From positions 1,426,001 through 1,490,000 of the forward strand of contig NZ_JARXYJ010000001.1 of the NCBI RefSeq assembly GCF_029894425.1: a stretch of DNA of 64,000 nucleotides. The letters are read 5' to 3'. Position numbers and translations under genes: made by a program. Positions 7,966 to 17,753 of the stretch are shown in pieces. The notes under the pieces are model-generated. The model searched no databases and was not told the DNA's origin. It saw nothing but the letters and a program-made list of their open reading frames with translations. How positions within the stretch are numbered: the stretch's first letter is position 1; each line of letters opens with the position of its first letter. The stretch comes from Streptomyces sp. SAI-127 (GTDB taxonomy: Bacteria > Actinomycetota > Actinomycetes > Streptomycetales > Streptomycetaceae).

Positions 7966-9045
7966 TCAGAAGTTGAACTGGTCGATGTTCTTGGCGGTGA
8001 ACACGGTCGGCTTGCCGAGGTTGATCACGCCGTCCTTGCCGATGGTGTAGGTGGTGCCGCCGGCCTTGAAGGTCTCGCCCTCCTTGCCGGTGATCTGGCC
8101 GGAGACCAGGGCGACGGCGGTCTGGGCGGCCAGCGCGCCGAGCTTCGACGGGTCCCACAGCTCGAAGCCCTCGACGGTGCCGTTCTTGACGTACTTGCGC
8201 ATGTCGTTGGGGGTGCCGAGGCCGGTCAGCTTGACCTTGCCCTTGTACTTGGAGCCGGAGAGGTACTGGGCGGCGGCCTTGATGCCCACAGTGGTCGGGG
8301 AGATGATCCCCTTCAGGTTCGGGTACTCCTGGAGCAGGCCCTGGGTCTGCTGGAAGGACTGCTGGGCGTCGTCGTTGCCGTACGCGACCTTGACGAGCTT
8401 GATGTTCTTGTACTTCGGGTCGCTCAGCTCGTCCTTCATGAAGTCGATCCAGGTGTTCTGGTTCGTCGCCGTCTGCGCGGCGGACAGGATCGCGATCTCG
8501 CCCTTGTAGCCGATCTGCTCGGCGAGCAGCTGCACCTCCGTGCGGCCCAGGTCCTCGGCGGAGGCCTGCGACACGAAGGCGTTGCGGCACTCCGGCTTGG
8601 TGTCGGAGTCGTAGGTGACGACCTTGATGTCGTTCGACATGGCCTGCTTGAGGGCGGTGCACAGGGCGCCCGGGTCCTGCGCGGACACGGCCATCGCGTT
8701 CACCTGCTGCTGGGTGAGCGTGTTGACGTAGGAGACCTGCCCGGCGGTGTCGGTGGCGCTGGACGGACCTACCTCCTTGTACTTCGAGCCCAGTTCCGTC
8801 AGGGCCGCCTCGCCGCCCTTGTCGGCCGAGGTGAAGTAGGGGTTGTTGACCTGCTTGGGCAGGAAGCCGACGGTCAGGCCCTTCTTGGTGGCCGCGTTCG
8901 GGTCGGCCTTGGCGGTCGAGGCGGCCGAGGCGCCCTCGTCCTGCACGTCCTTCTTGGTGGTGCCGCCGCACGCGGTGAGCGCGAGGGCGAGGGAGGTGCC
9001 GGCGGCGAGGGCCGCGCAGGAACGGCGGAGGGATGACTTACGCAT
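7966..9045 (-). CDS. rhaS: Rhamnose ABC transporter, substrate-binding lipoprotein
   Basis: A 359-residue periplasmic-binding-protein-like lipoprotein of the ribose/rhamnose (CUT2, PBP1) class. The signal peptide is basic (MRKSSLRRS) with lipobox LTAC near residue 26. The mature part has VGFLPKQVNNPYF (ligand-binding N-lobe start), AVSAQDPGALCTAL, the IAILSAAQTATNQN block and KLTGLGTPNDMRKYV, characteristic of RhaS proteins. It should be anchored outside the membrane and hand L-rhamnose to the RhaP/RhaQ channel. It is fourth in the rhaTPQSM order, 55 bp after rhaQ and 17 bp before rhaM. Confidence 0.93.
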   Translation of the reverse strand: MRKSSLRRSCAALAAGTSLALALTACGGTTKKDVQDEGASAASTAKADPNAATKKGLTVGFLPKQVNNPYFTSADKGGEAALTELGSKYKEVGPSSATDTAGQVSYVNTLTQQQVNAMAVSAQDPGALCTALKQAMSNDIKVVTYDSDTKPECRNAFVSQASAEDLGRTEVQLLAEQIGYKGEIAILSAAQTATNQNTWIDFMKDELSDPKYKNIKLVKVAYGNDDAQQSFQQTQGLLQEYPNLKGIISPTTVGIKAAAQYLSGSKYKGKVKLTGLGTPNDMRKYVKNGTVEGFELWDPSKLGALAAQTAVALVSGQITGKEGETFKAGGTTYTIGKDGVINLGKPTVFTAKNIDQFNF

Positions 9046-9100
9046 GACGGATCTTCCTTACGAAGGTGAGCGGATACGAGGTTTCCTTGAGCGCCCGGAC

Positions 9101-10129
9101 CTACGCGGCCGGTGTGGGCGCCTTGGACGCCGGTGTCGAGGCGGCTCGGCGGCCGGCCCTCGCAACCGAGATCTGCCGTGCGACCCGCGGGCCGAGCACG
9201 GAGAGGACGAGCAGAACGCCGGTGACGACGATCTGGGACTGGGCGGAGACGTCCTGGAGGCTCATCACGTTCTGCAGTGCGCCGAGCAGGAAGACTCCCG
9301 CGATCGCACCGCCGAGCGTGCCCTTGCCTCCGTCGAAGTCGATACCGCCGAGCAACACGGCTGCCACGACGGAGAGTTCGAGCCCCGTGGCGTTGTCGTA
9401 GCGGGCGCTGGCGTAGTGCAGTGCCCAGAAGATGCCGGTGAGCGAGGCCATCAGGCCGGTCACCGTGAACAGGATCAGCTTCTGGCGCTTGACCCGGATG
9501 CCCGCGAAACGCGCCGCCTCCTCGCTCGCACCGGTCGCGAACACCGACCGCCCGAACGGTGTGGCGTGCAGGACGACCACGGCGATCGCGAGCAGGACGA
9601 GGAAGGGCAGGAAGGCCTGCGGGATGAACGTGTCCCCGATGCGACCGGCGGCGAAGTCCAGGTACTGCGTCGGGAAGTCGGTCACCGCGTCGGAGCCCAG
9701 CACGATCTGCGCGATGCCCCGGTAGGCGGCGAGGGTGCCGATGGTGACGGCGAGGGAGGGCAGGCCCAGCCGGGTCACGAGCAGGCCGTTGACCAGGCCG
9801 CACACCACTCCGAGGACGAGGCAGATCGGGATGATCACCTCGATCGTCAGGCCCTGGTTCCACAGGGCGCCCATGACCGCGCCGGACAGACCGGCGGTGG
9901 AGGCGACGGAGAGGTCGATCTCGCCGGAGACCACGAGCATGGTCATCGGCAGGGCGATCAGGGCGATCGGCAGGGTGTTGCCGATCAGGAAGGACAGGTT
10001 GAGGGCGTTGCCGAACCCGTCGACCGTTCCGAAGGACAGCAGCAGCACGACGATGAGCAGCGCGCCGACGACTGCATCCCACCTCAACGAGGCGGACCAG
10101 CGGCTCGCACGCGTCAGGGAGTCAGGCAT
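9101..10129 (-). CDS. rhaQ: Rhamnose ABC transporter permease RhaQ
   Basis: A 342-residue integral membrane permease of the CUT2 (RbsC/AraH) type, with about ten hydrophobic segments. The cytoplasmic coupling loop carrying GASEEAARFAGI and the LGGIDFDGGKGTLGGA block are the family hallmarks. The N-terminus MPDSLTRAS is cytoplasmic. Its start overlaps the end of rhaP by 8 bp, which implies translational coupling. RhaP and RhaQ probably form a heterodimeric channel for L-rhamnose. The assignment of P and Q letters follows gene order. Confidence 0.92.
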   Translation of the reverse strand: MPDSLTRASRWSASLRWDAVVGALLIVVLLLSFGTVDGFGNALNLSFLIGNTLPIALIALPMTMLVVSGEIDLSVASTAGLSGAVMGALWNQGLTIEVIIPICLVLGVVCGLVNGLLVTRLGLPSLAVTIGTLAAYRGIAQIVLGSDAVTDFPTQYLDFAAGRIGDTFIPQAFLPFLVLLAIAVVVLHATPFGRSVFATGASEEAARFAGIRVKRQKLILFTVTGLMASLTGIFWALHYASARYDNATGLELSVVAAVLLGGIDFDGGKGTLGGAIAGVFLLGALQNVMSLQDVSAQSQIVVTGVLLVLSVLGPRVARQISVARAGRRAASTPASKAPTPAA

Positions 10130-11162
10130 GGCGGGCGTTCCTCTTCTTCAGGGCGGAGGCCACGCGCAGCGCGACGATCCGGTCGACCGCGATGGCGAGA
10201 ATGAGCAGGATGCCGTTGATGGCGAGCACCCAGACCGAGCTGACGCCGAGGGCGGGCAGCACACTGTTGATGGAGGTCAGCAGCAGGGCGCCGAGAGCCG
10301 CACCGTAGACGCTGCCGGAGCCGCCGGTGAAGACGACACCGCCGACCACGACCGCGCTGACGACGGTCAGTTCGTAGCCGTTGCCGGTGCCCGAGTCGAC
10401 GTTGCCGAACCGGGCCAGGTACATCGCGCCGGCGAGACCGGCGAGGCCGCCGCAGAAGGTGTACGCGGCCAGGATCCGCTTGCGCACCGGGATGCCGGCG
10501 AGCCGGGCGGCCTCGGGGTTGGAGCCGAGCGCGTACAGCTCGCGTCCGCTGCCGAAGTGCTTGAGGTAGTAGGCGGTGGCGATGAGCACGGCCAGCGCGA
10601 TCAGGGCCAGGTAGGGCACTGCGGAGATCCCGCCGGAGCCGAAGTTCACGAAGCCGTCCGGGAGGTCGGCCGCCGTGATCTGGCGGGAGCCGACCCAGAT
10701 GGAGTCGATGCCCCGGATGATGTAGAGCGTGCCGAGGGTTACCACGAGCGCGGGCACCTGGCCGAGGCTGACGAGGAGGCCGTTGAGCAGGCCGAAGCCG
10801 ATGCCGAACAGGACCGCGAGCCCGATCGCCACGACCGGGTTCCCGCCGCCCTGGAGATAGGTACCGGCGGCGAAGGCGCTGATCCCGAGGATGGAGCCGA
10901 CCGAGAGGTCGACGTTCCTCGTGATGACCACCAGCGACTGTCCGGTGGCGACCAGGACCAGGATGGTGGCGTTCAGCAGCAGGTCCTTGATGCCCTGCTC
11001 GGTGAGGAAGTCGCTGTTCCCGATCTGGGTGACGACGATCATCACCAGGAAGACGAGCAGGATGGCGAGCTCGCGCATCTTGAAGACGCGGTCGACGAGC
11101 CGGGTGGCACCGGCCTTCGGCACCTCAGCGGGAGGGGACTGCTGGGGGGTGGTGACCGTCAT
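10122..11162 (-). CDS. rhaP: Rhamnose ABC transporter permease RhaP
   Basis: A 346-residue CUT2-type membrane permease. The start is the ATG at 11162, whose ATGA overlaps the rhaT stop by 4 bp; the longer upstream frame is a shadow of rhaT. The first 30 residues ([18 protein letters not shown]) are a cytoplasmic tail, followed by about nine or ten transmembrane segments. [16 protein letters not shown] is the coupling loop and [17 protein letters not shown] the conserved late motif. Its 3' end overlaps rhaQ by 8 bp. It partners RhaQ and the RhaT ATPase. Confidence 0.92.
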   Translation of the reverse strand: MTVTTPQQSPPAEVPKAGATRLVDRVFKMRELAILLVFLVMIVVTQIGNSDFLTEQGIKDLLLNATILVLVATGQSLVVITRNVDLSVGSILGISAFAAGTYLQGGGNPVVAIGLAVLFGIGFGLLNGLLVSLGQVPALVVTLGTLYIIRGIDSIWVGSRQITAADLPDGFVNFGSGGISAVPYLALIALAVLIATAYYLKHFGSGRELYALGSNPEAARLAGIPVRKRILAAYTFCGGLAGLAGAMYLARFGNVDSGTGNGYELTVVSAVVVGGVVFTGGSGSVYGAALGALLLTSINSVLPALGVSSVWVLAINGILLILAIAVDRIVALRVASALKKRNARHA

Positions 11163-12676
11163 GCGGCGGCCCTCCCGGTGGCTGCGGCCATCACGGTTTC
11201 CTCGGTGGCGTCGGAGCGCGGGATCTCGGCGGTGAGGCGGCCCTCGTGCATCACGAGCACGCGGTCGGCCATGCCGAGGATCTCGGGCAGGTCGGAGGAG
11301 ATCATCAGGATGGCCACCCCGTCGGCGGCCAGCTCGCTGAGCAGCCGGTGCACCTCGGCCTTGGTGCCGACGTCGATGCCGCGGGTGGGCTCGTCGACGA
11401 TGAGCACCTTGGGGCCGGTGGCCAGCCACTTGGCGAGGACGACCTTCTGCTGGTTGCCGCCCGACAGGGTGTTGACGGTGTCGGCGATCCGGGCGTACTT
11501 CACCTGGAGCTTGACGGCCCAGTCGAGCGAACGGCTGCGTTCGGCACCGCGGTCCATGAGGCCCGCCTTGACGGTCGTACGGAGTCCGGTGAGGCCGATG
11601 TTGCGCTCGATGGACATGTCCATCACGAGGCCCTGGGCGCGCCGGTCCTCGGGGACCAGGGCGAGGCCGGCGGCCATCGCGGTGGACGGAGCGCCGTTGA
11701 CCAGGGCCCTGCCGTCCACGGAGACCTCGCCGGCGTCCCAGCGGTCGATGCCGAACACGGCTCGGGCGACTTCGGTACGGCCCGCTCCGACGAGCCCCGC
11801 GAGGCCGACGATCTCGCCTTTCCTGACCTCGAAGGAGACGTCGGTGAAGACGCCCTCCCGGGTCAGCCGGCTCACCGTGAGCGCGACCTCGCCGGGGCGT
11901 ACGTCCTGCTTGGGGTACAGGTCGTCGAGGTCGCGGCCGACCATCCGGCGGACGAGGTCGTCCTCGGTCATGCCCTCGATCGGCTCGCTGGCGATCCAGG
12001 CGCCGTCGCGCAGGGTGGTGACCCGCTGGCAGATCCGGAAGATCTCCTCCAGGCGGTGCGAGATGAACAGGACGGCGGCGCCCTGCTCGCGCAGCGCCTT
12101 GACGACACCGAAGAGGCGGGCCACCTCGCTGCCGGTGAGGGCGGCGGTCGGCTCGTCCATGATCAGGACCCGGGCCTCGAAGGACAGCGCCTTGGCGATC
12201 TCGACGATCTGCTGGTCGGCGATGGACAGGCCGCGCGCCGGGCGGTCGGGGTCGAGCTCGACGCCGAGGCGCTGCATCAGCGCCAGGGTCGCGGCGTGCG
12301 TGGACTTGTGGTCGATCCGGCCCAGGGCGCGCCGGGGCTGGCGGCCCATGAAGATGTTCTCGGCGATCGACAGGTCTGGGAAGAGCGTGGGCTCCTGGTA
12401 GATCACGGCGATACCGGCGTCGCGGGCGTCACCGGGACCGTGGAAGAGGACCGGCTCGCCGTCGAGCACTACCTGGCCGGAGTCCGGCCGGTGCACTCCC
12501 GCGAGGGTCTTGATGAGGGTCGACTTGCCCGCGCCGTTCTCGCCGGCGAGGGCGTGTACCTCCCCGGGAAACAGCTCCAGGGAGACGTCCCGCAGGGCGC
12601 GAACCGCGCCGAAGGACTTCGAAATGTCCCTGAGCGCGAGAACCGGGGCCGGACCCGTGGTGGACGGGTGGGTCAT
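11159..12676 (-). CDS. rhaT: Rhamnose ABC transporter ATPase (two nucleotide-binding domains)
   Basis: A 505-residue duplicated ATPase of the CUT2 sugar-importer class. Domain 1 has Walker [10 protein letters not shown] near residue 46, a signature region [10 protein letters not shown] and Walker [12 protein letters not shown]. Domain 2 has a degenerate Walker A (GLVGAGRTE), signature LSGGNQQK and Walker [13 protein letters not shown], the asymmetry expected for RbsA/XylG-type proteins. It is the first gene of the minus-strand rhamnose operon. A promoter (TTGACG, 18-bp spacer, TAACGT) with a LacI-type palindrome just downstream lies at 12722-12777. The start at 12676 gives [11 protein letters not shown]. 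Confidence 0.93.
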   Translation of the reverse strand: MTHPSTTGPAPVLALRDISKSFGAVRALRDVSLELFPGEVHALAGENGAGKSTLIKTLAGVHRPDSGQVVLDGEPVLFHGPGDARDAGIAVIYQEPTLFPDLSIAENIFMGRQPRRALGRIDHKSTHAATLALMQRLGVELDPDRPARGLSIADQQIVEIAKALSFEARVLIMDEPTAALTGSEVARLFGVVKALREQGAAVLFISHRLEEIFRICQRVTTLRDGAWIASEPIEGMTEDDLVRRMVGRDLDDLYPKQDVRPGEVALTVSRLTREGVFTDVSFEVRKGEIVGLAGLVGAGRTEVARAVFGIDRWDAGEVSVDGRALVNGAPSTAMAAGLALVPEDRRAQGLVMDMSIERNIGLTGLRTTVKAGLMDRGAERSRSLDWAVKLQVKYARIADTVNTLSGGNQQKVVLAKWLATGPKVLIVDEPTRGIDVGTKAEVHRLLSELAADGVAILMISSDLPEILGMADRVLVMHEGRLTAEIPRSDATEETVMAAATGRAAA

Positions 12677-12721
12677 TGGGGGCTCCTCGACGACGCCGGC
12701 GGGACGGCCCTCTCGGCGTCG

Positions 12722-12777
12722 TGAAAGGTTTCAACTTGGTTGCCGGGACGTTAGGCATGGAGCGCATGTCACGTCAA
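12722..12777 (-). promoter_or_regulatory. rhaT operon promoter with LacI-type operator
   Basis: On the minus strand, TTGACG (complement of 12772-12777) and TAACGT (complement of 12748-12753) are separated by 18 bp, giving a start near 12741. Just downstream at 12722-12733 is TGAAAGGTTTCA, an inverted repeat of TGAAA/TTTCA, placed where a LacI repressor would block elongation or initiation. RhaR is the likely binder by proximity. Confidence 0.65.
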
Positions 12778-12787
12778 TGGGTTCGTG

Positions 12788-12802
12788 TCGAAAATGTTTC
12801 GA
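12788..12802. promoter_or_regulatory. Central LacI-type palindrome in the rha divergent region
   Basis: TCGAAAATGTTTCGA has 6-bp arms (TCGAAA/TTTCGA) around a 3-bp centre. It resembles the two flanking TGAAA..TTTCA sites and sits between the two divergent promoters, upstream of both, so it may serve as an auxiliary site for looping or for cooperative repression. Confidence 0.45.
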
Positions 12803-12851
12803 TGGACTCAGGTCACGGCATGGTCACGGGCAACAGCCTTGGCCGCAGGGG

Positions 12852-12899
12852 TTGACACCCCTTCGAGGTCGCCATACTTTCGCGTCTTGAATCGTTTCA
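12852..12899 (+). promoter_or_regulatory. rhaI operon promoter with LacI-type operator
   Basis: TTGACA at 12852-12857 and TACTTT at 12875-12880 with a 17-bp spacer form a near-consensus housekeeping promoter, with a start predicted at about 12887. The near-palindrome TGAATCGTTTCA at 12888-12899 begins at the predicted +1, the classical position for LacI-family repression. It drives rhaI and the genes after it. Confidence 0.65.
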
Positions 12900-12950
12900 C
12901 AGTGAAGCTGTTCGCAAGCCCTTCGGACCCGACGTCACAGGAGCCCTCAA

Positions 12951-14111
12951 GTGACCGAGCTCGCCGCGGTGAAGGCCGCTCTCAAGACCCAGGCAGTCGA
13001 GACGCCGTCGTGGGCGTACGGGAACTCCGGAACCCGCTTCAAGGTCTTCGCCCAGCAGGGCGTACCGCGTACTCCGCAGGAGAAGCTGGAGGACGCGGCG
13101 CAGGTGCACGCCTTCACCGGGGTGGCCCCGACCGTCGCCCTGCACATCCCCTGGGACAAGGTCGAGGACTACGCCGCGCTGGCGAAGTTCGCCGAGGAGC
13201 GGGGCGTGAAGCTGGGCGCCATCAACTCCAACACGTTCCAGGACGACGACTACAAGCTGGGCAGCATCTGCCATCCGGACGCCTCCGTGCGGCGGAAGGC
13301 TCTCGGTCATCTGCTGGAGTGCGTCGACATCATGGACGCGACCGGGTCCCAGGACCTGAAGCTGTGGTTCGCCGACGGCACGAACTATCCCGGTCAGGAT
13401 GATCTGCGGGCTCGGCAGGACCGGCTGGCCGAAGGTCTGTCCGAGGTGTACGACCGTCTGGGTGACGGGCAGCGGATGCTGCTCGAGTACAAGTTCTTCG
13501 AGCCGGCCTTCTACTCGACGGACGTACCGGACTGGGGGACGGCGTACGCGCACTGTCTGAAGCTCGGGCACAAGGCGCAGGTCGTCGTCGACACCGGGCA
13601 CCACGCTCCCGGCACCAACATCGAGTTCATCGTCGCCACGCTGCTGCGGGAGGGGAAGCTCGGCGGGTTCGACTTCAACTCGCGGTTCTACGCCGACGAC
13701 GACCTCATGGTGGGGGCGGCCGACCCGTTCCAGCTGTTCCGGATCATGTACGAGGTCATCCGTGGCGGCGGGTACACGCCCGACGTCGCCTTCATGCTCG
13801 ACCAGTGCCACAACATCGAGGCGAAGATTCCGGCGATCATCCGGTCCGTCATGAACGTCCAGGAAGCGACCGCCAAGGCGCTGCTGGTCGACCGGGACGC
13901 TCTTGCCGTGGCTCAGCGCGAGGGTGATGTGCTGGAGGCCAACGCTGTGCTGATGGATGCGTACAACACGGATGTGCGGCCGCTTCTGGCCGAGCTGCGG
14001 GAAGAGACGGGGTTGGACGCCAATCCGATTGCTGCGTACAAGCGGTCCGGGTGGGCCGAGAAGATCGTGGCCGAGCGGGTTGGTGGGGAACAGGCTGGTT
14101 GGGGAGCGTAA
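12951..14111 (+). CDS. rhaI: L-rhamnose isomerase
   Basis: A 386-residue TIM-barrel isomerase of the Pseudomonas stutzeri/actinobacterial RhaI type, which converts L-rhamnose to L-rhamnulose using a divalent metal. Recognisable blocks are the [13 protein letters not shown] start, [12 protein letters not shown], the substrate/metal segments [33 protein letters not shown] and [15 protein letters not shown], and [17 protein letters not shown]. The GTG at 12951 is chosen because CAGGAG lies upstream and the protein begins VTELAAV as in relatives. It heads the plus-strand catabolic operon and is preceded by a near-consensus promoter with a LacI-type operator. It shares little with the E. coli RhaA enzyme class apart from the fold. 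Confidence 0.95.
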   Translation: MTELAAVKAALKTQAVETPSWAYGNSGTRFKVFAQQGVPRTPQEKLEDAAQVHAFTGVAPTVALHIPWDKVEDYAALAKFAEERGVKLGAINSNTFQDDDYKLGSICHPDASVRRKALGHLLECVDIMDATGSQDLKLWFADGTNYPGQDDLRARQDRLAEGLSEVYDRLGDGQRMLLEYKFFEPAFYSTDVPDWGTAYAHCLKLGHKAQVVVDTGHHAPGTNIEFIVATLLREGKLGGFDFNSRFYADDDLMVGAADPFQLFRIMYEVIRGGGYTPDVAFMLDQCHNIEAKIPAIIRSVMNVQEATAKALLVDRDALAVAQREGDVLEANAVLMDAYNTDVRPLLAELREETGLDANPIAAYKRSGWAEKIVAERVGGEQAGWGA

Positions 14112-14133
14112 GCGTCTGCCGATTTCCGTCGTA

Positions 14134-14208
14134 TGCGGGGTGCGGGTCCGTTGTGGCTGGTCGCGCCCACGCGGCGGAGCCGCACATTGATGCAGCCCCG
14201 CGCCCCTA
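14134..14208. repeat. Streptomyces-type interspersed GC-rich intergenic element
   Basis: The rhaI-rhaEW gap holds GTGGCTGGTCGCGCCCACG, then GCGGCGGAGCCGC (a short hairpin at 14171-14183), then CAGCCCCGCGCCCCT. From memory this string recurs, with small changes, in many intergenic gaps of Streptomyces genomes, though I see only one copy here. It could act as an mRNA-end or stability element. The recall is not checked against a database. Confidence 0.5.
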
Positions 14209-14249
14209 GGTAGGAAAACTTCCCCTCTCTCCAGAAGGAATCGAACGTC

Positions 14250-16289
14250 ATGGCAACCCACCCCGAAGCCGCCGCCCTCCTCGCCCGGTCTCACCGGCTC
14301 GGCTCAGACGCCCGCAACACCAACTACGCCGGCGGCAACGCGTCCGCCAAGGGCACCGACACCGACCCCGTCACCGGGGGTGACGTCGAGCTGATGTGGG
14401 TCAAGGGGTCCGGGGGTGACCTCGGGACGCTCACCGAGGGTGGGCTCGCCGTGCTGCGGCTCGATCGGATGCGGGCGCTCGTCGATGTGTACCCGGGTGT
14501 CGAGCGCGAGGACGAGATGGTCGCCGCGTTCGACTACTGCCTGCATGGGAAGGGTGGGGCGGCTCCGTCCATCGACACCGCCATGCACGGGCTGGTCGAG
14601 GCCGCCCATGTCGATCACCTGCACCCGGACTCCGGTATCGCGCTGGCCTGTGCCGCCGACGGGGAGAAGCTGACCGCCGAGTGTTTCGGCGACACCGTCG
14701 CCTGGGTGCCGTGGCGGCGGCCCGGGTTCCAGCTGGGGCTGGACATCGCCGCCATCAAGGCCGCCAACCCGCAGGCGATCGGTGTCGTCCTCGGCGGGCA
14801 CGGGATCACCGCCTGGGGTGACACGGCCGAGGAGTGCGAGCGGAACTCGCTGCACATCATCCGGACCGCCGAGAAGTTCCTGGAGGAGCACGGCAAGGCC
14901 GAGCCCTTCGGGCCCGTCATCGAGGGATACGGCGCCCTTCCCGAGGCCGACCGGCGGGAGCGGGCGGCTGCCCTCGCACCGTATGTCCGCGCCGTCGCCT
15001 CCCAGGACAAGCCGCAGGTCGGGCACTTCAACGACTCCGAGGCCGTCCTGGAGTTCCTGGCCCGCGCCGAGCACCCCCGGCTCGCCGCGCTCGGAACCTC
15101 CTGCCCCGATCACTTTCTGCGGACCAAGGTGCGGCCGCTCGTCCTGGACCTGCCGCCGACGGCTCCGCTGGAGGAGGCCATCGCGCGGCTCGACGTCCTG
15201 CACGCCGAGTACCGCGAGGAGTACGCCGCCTACTACCAGCGGCACGCGCTGCCCGACTCCCCCGCCATGCGCGGCGCCGACCCGGCGATCGTGCTCGTCC
15301 CCGGTGTCGGCATGTTCTCCTTCGGCAAGGACAAGCAGACCGCCCGGGTCGCGGGTGAGTTCTACGTCAACGCGATCAACGTGATGCGGGGCGCCGAGGC
15401 CGTCTCGGCGTACGCGCCCATCGAGGAGTCCGAGAAGTTCCGCATCGAGTACTGGGCCCTCGAGGAGGCCAAGCTCCAGCGGATGCCGAAGCCCAAGCCG
15501 CTCGCGACCCGCGTGGCGCTGGTGACCGGCGCGGGCAGCGGTATCGGCAAGGCCATCGCGCAGCGCCTGGTCGCAGAGGGGGCGTGTGTCGTCGTCGCGG
15601 ACCTCAACGCCGAGAACGCCTCCGCGGTCGCCGAGGAGCTCGGCGGGCCCGACAAGGCCGTCGCCGTGACCGTCGACGTCACGTCCGAGGAGCAGATCGC
15701 CGAGTCGTTCCGCGCCGCGGTGCTGGCCTTCGGTGGGGTGGACCTGGTCGTGAACAACGCGGGCATCTCCATCTCCAAGCCGCTCCTGGAGACCTCCGCC
15801 AAGGACTGGGACCTCCAGCACGACATCATGGCGCGCGGTTCCTTCCTGGTGTCGCGGGAGGCGGCCCGGGTGATGATCGCGCAGAAGCTCGGCGGCGACA
15901 TCGTCTACATCGCCTCCAAGAACGCCGTCTTCGCCGGGCCCAACAACATCGCCTACTCCGCCACCAAGGCCGACCAGGCCCACCAGGTGCGGCTGCTGGC
16001 CGCCGAGCTGGGCGAGCACGGCATCCGCGTCAACGGTGTCAACCCGGACGGGGTGGTGCGCGGGTCCGGGATCTTCGCCGGCGGCTGGGGTGCCAAGCGC
16101 GCGGCCGTGTACGGCGTGGAGGAGGAGAAGCTGGGCGAGTTCTACGCGCAGCGGACCATCCTCAAGCGCGAGGTGCTCCCCGAGCACGTGGCGAACGCCG
16201 TGTTCGCGCTGACCGGCGGGGAGCTGACGCACACCACCGGGCTGCACGTCCCGGTCGACGCCGGCGTCGCGGCCGCCTTCCTGCGATGA
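14250..16289 (+). CDS. rhaEW: Bifunctional rhamnulose-1-phosphate aldolase / L-lactaldehyde dehydrogenase
   Basis: A 679-residue fusion. Residues about 1-400 are a class II aldolase/adducin domain that cleaves L-rhamnulose-1-phosphate to dihydroxyacetone phosphate and L-lactaldehyde; VDHLHPDSGIAL carries the zinc-binding histidines and GGHGITAWGDT a further conserved His. Residues about 420-679 are a short-chain dehydrogenase with NAD-binding TGAGSGIG, NNAGIS and the catalytic YSATKAD pair, expected to oxidise L-lactaldehyde to L-lactate. AGAAGGA precedes the ATG by about 8 bases. The stop overlaps the rhamnulokinase start (ATGA). The fused form is known from actinobacterial and other rhamnose clusters. 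The product L-lactate matches the lutABC genes downstream. Confidence 0.93.
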   Translation: MATHPEAAALLARSHRLGSDARNTNYAGGNASAKGTDTDPVTGGDVELMWVKGSGGDLGTLTEGGLAVLRLDRMRALVDVYPGVEREDEMVAAFDYCLHGKGGAAPSIDTAMHGLVEAAHVDHLHPDSGIALACAADGEKLTAECFGDTVAWVPWRRPGFQLGLDIAAIKAANPQAIGVVLGGHGITAWGDTAEECERNSLHIIRTAEKFLEEHGKAEPFGPVIEGYGALPEADRRERAAALAPYVRAVASQDKPQVGHFNDSEAVLEFLARAEHPRLAALGTSCPDHFLRTKVRPLVLDLPPTAPLEEAIARLDVLHAEYREEYAAYYQRHALPDSPAMRGADPAIVLVPGVGMFSFGKDKQTARVAGEFYVNAINVMRGAEAVSAYAPIEESEKFRIEYWALEEAKLQRMPKPKPLATRVALVTGAGSGIGKAIAQRLVAEGACVVVADLNAENASAVAEELGGPDKAVAVTVDVTSEEQIAESFRAAVLAFGGVDLVVNNAGISISKPLLETSAKDWDLQHDIMARGSFLVSREAARVMIAQKLGGDIVYIASKNAVFAGPNNIAYSATKADQAHQVRLLAAELGEHGIRVNGVNPDGVVRGSGIFAGGWGAKRAAVYGVEEEKLGEFYAQRTILKREVLPEHVANAVFALTGGELTHTTGLHVPVDAGVAAAFLR

Positions 16290-17722
16290 GCGCGTCCGTG
16301 AAGTCGTACGCCGCGGTCGACCTCGGCGCGTCCAGCGGACGTGTCATGGTCGGCCGCGTCGGCCCCGACAGCCTGGAGCTGTCCGAGGCACACCGGTTCG
16401 TGAACCGTCCGGTCCGGGTCCCCGAGGGCCTGCGCTGGGACATCCTCTCGCTGTACGGGGGTGTCCTGGACGGGCTGCGGGCCGCCGGGCAGGTCGACTC
16501 CGTCGGTATCGACAGCTGGGCCGTGGACTACGGGCTGCTGGACGCCGACGGGGCGCTGCTCGGCAACCCGGTGCACTACCGGGACTCCCGTACCGAAGGG
16601 GTCGCGCAGAAGGTGTGGGCGACCGTGCCCGCGCCGGAGCTCTATGCGGCGACCGGACTCCAGTACGCGCCGTTCAACACGCTGTACCAGCTCGTGGCGG
16701 ACCGACTCGTGGGCGCACAGCGCCTGTTGCTCATTCCCGACCTGCTCACCTACTGGCTGACCGGCGAGCAGGGCACCGAGCTGACCAACGCCTCGACGAC
16801 CCAGCTGATCGATCCCCGGACGCGGGCGTGGTCGTACGACATCGCCGAGCGGGTCGGGATCGACCTCGAACTGTTCGCGCCGCTGCGGCAGCCGGGGGAT
16901 CCGGCGGGACTGCTGCGGCCCGAGGTGCTGGAGGAGACCGGACTGCGCGGGCCCGTGCCGGTGACGGCCGTCGGGTCGCACGACACCGCCTCCGCGGTGG
17001 CCGCCGTGCCCGCGTCCGGCGAGCGGTTCGCCTACATCTGCACCGGCACCTGGTCCCTCGCGGGCCTGGAGCTCGACGCTCCGGTGCTGACCGAGGAGAG
17101 CCGGGCCGCCAACTTCACCAACGAGCTGGGGCTCGACGGCACGGTCCGCTATCTGCGGAACATCATGGGACTGTGGCTGCTCCAGGAGTGCGTACGGGCC
17201 TGGGGCGACCCGGACCTGGGCGAACTGCTCCTCGACGCCGCCAAGGTGCCGGCGCTGCGGTCGGTGGTGGACGCCGGGGACGCGAAGTTCCTCGCGCCGG
17301 GCCGGATGCCGGAGCGGATCGCCGAGGCGTGCCGTGCTTCGGGGCAGCCGGTGCCCGTCTCCCCCGCCGAGGTCACGCGGTGCATCCTCGACTCGCTCGC
17401 GCTGGCCCACCGCAAGGCCGTCGACGAGGCGCAGCGGCTGGCCGGCCATCCCGTCGACGTCGTGCACGTCGTCGGGGGCGGGACGCGCAACGCCCTGCTG
17501 TGCCAGCTGACCGCCGACGCCTGCGGGCTGCCGGTGGTGGCCGGGCCGACCGAGGCGGCAGCGCTCGGCAACGTCCTGGTCCAGGCGCGGGCCCACGGGC
17601 TCGTGCGTGACCTCGCGGGCGGGCGCGAACTGCTCACCCGGACCCAGCCGCTCACGCGGTACGAGCCGCGGGGCGACTCCGCGCGCTGGCGCGAGGCGCA
17701 GGCCCGGCTCGCCGGGGACTGA
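16286..17722 (+). CDS. rhaB: Rhamnulokinase
   Basis: A 478-residue FGGY-family carbohydrate kinase that phosphorylates L-rhamnulose at C1 with ATP. The N-terminal phosphate-binding block AVDLGASSGRVMVG is typical of RhaB (rather than GASSGR-less xylulokinases), followed by SVGIDSWAVDYGLLD, the ATP-site motif YICTGTWSLAG, and the adenosine motif VHVVGGGTRNALLCQ with TADACGLPVVAGPTEAAALGN. The ATG lies within the stop of the aldolase gene (ATGA overlap), so translation is coupled. The large frame opening at 15584 is only an extension through the aldolase coding sequence. It completes the intracellular rhamnose pathway together with rhaI and rhaEW. Confidence 0.95.
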   Translation: MSASVKSYAAVDLGASSGRVMVGRVGPDSLELSEAHRFVNRPVRVPEGLRWDILSLYGGVLDGLRAAGQVDSVGIDSWAVDYGLLDADGALLGNPVHYRDSRTEGVAQKVWATVPAPELYAATGLQYAPFNTLYQLVADRLVGAQRLLLIPDLLTYWLTGEQGTELTNASTTQLIDPRTRAWSYDIAERVGIDLELFAPLRQPGDPAGLLRPEVLEETGLRGPVPVTAVGSHDTASAVAAVPASGERFAYICTGTWSLAGLELDAPVLTEESRAANFTNELGLDGTVRYLRNIMGLWLLQECVRAWGDPDLGELLLDAAKVPALRSVVDAGDAKFLAPGRMPERIAEACRASGQPVPVSPAEVTRCILDSLALAHRKAVDEAQRLAGHPVDVVHVVGGGTRNALLCQLTADACGLPVVAGPTEAAALGNVLVQARAHGLVRDLAGGRELLTRTQPLTRYEPRGDSARWREAQARLAGD

Positions 17723-17753
17723 CCGGGGTCTCCCCCGGACTCCCACCCCGGAC

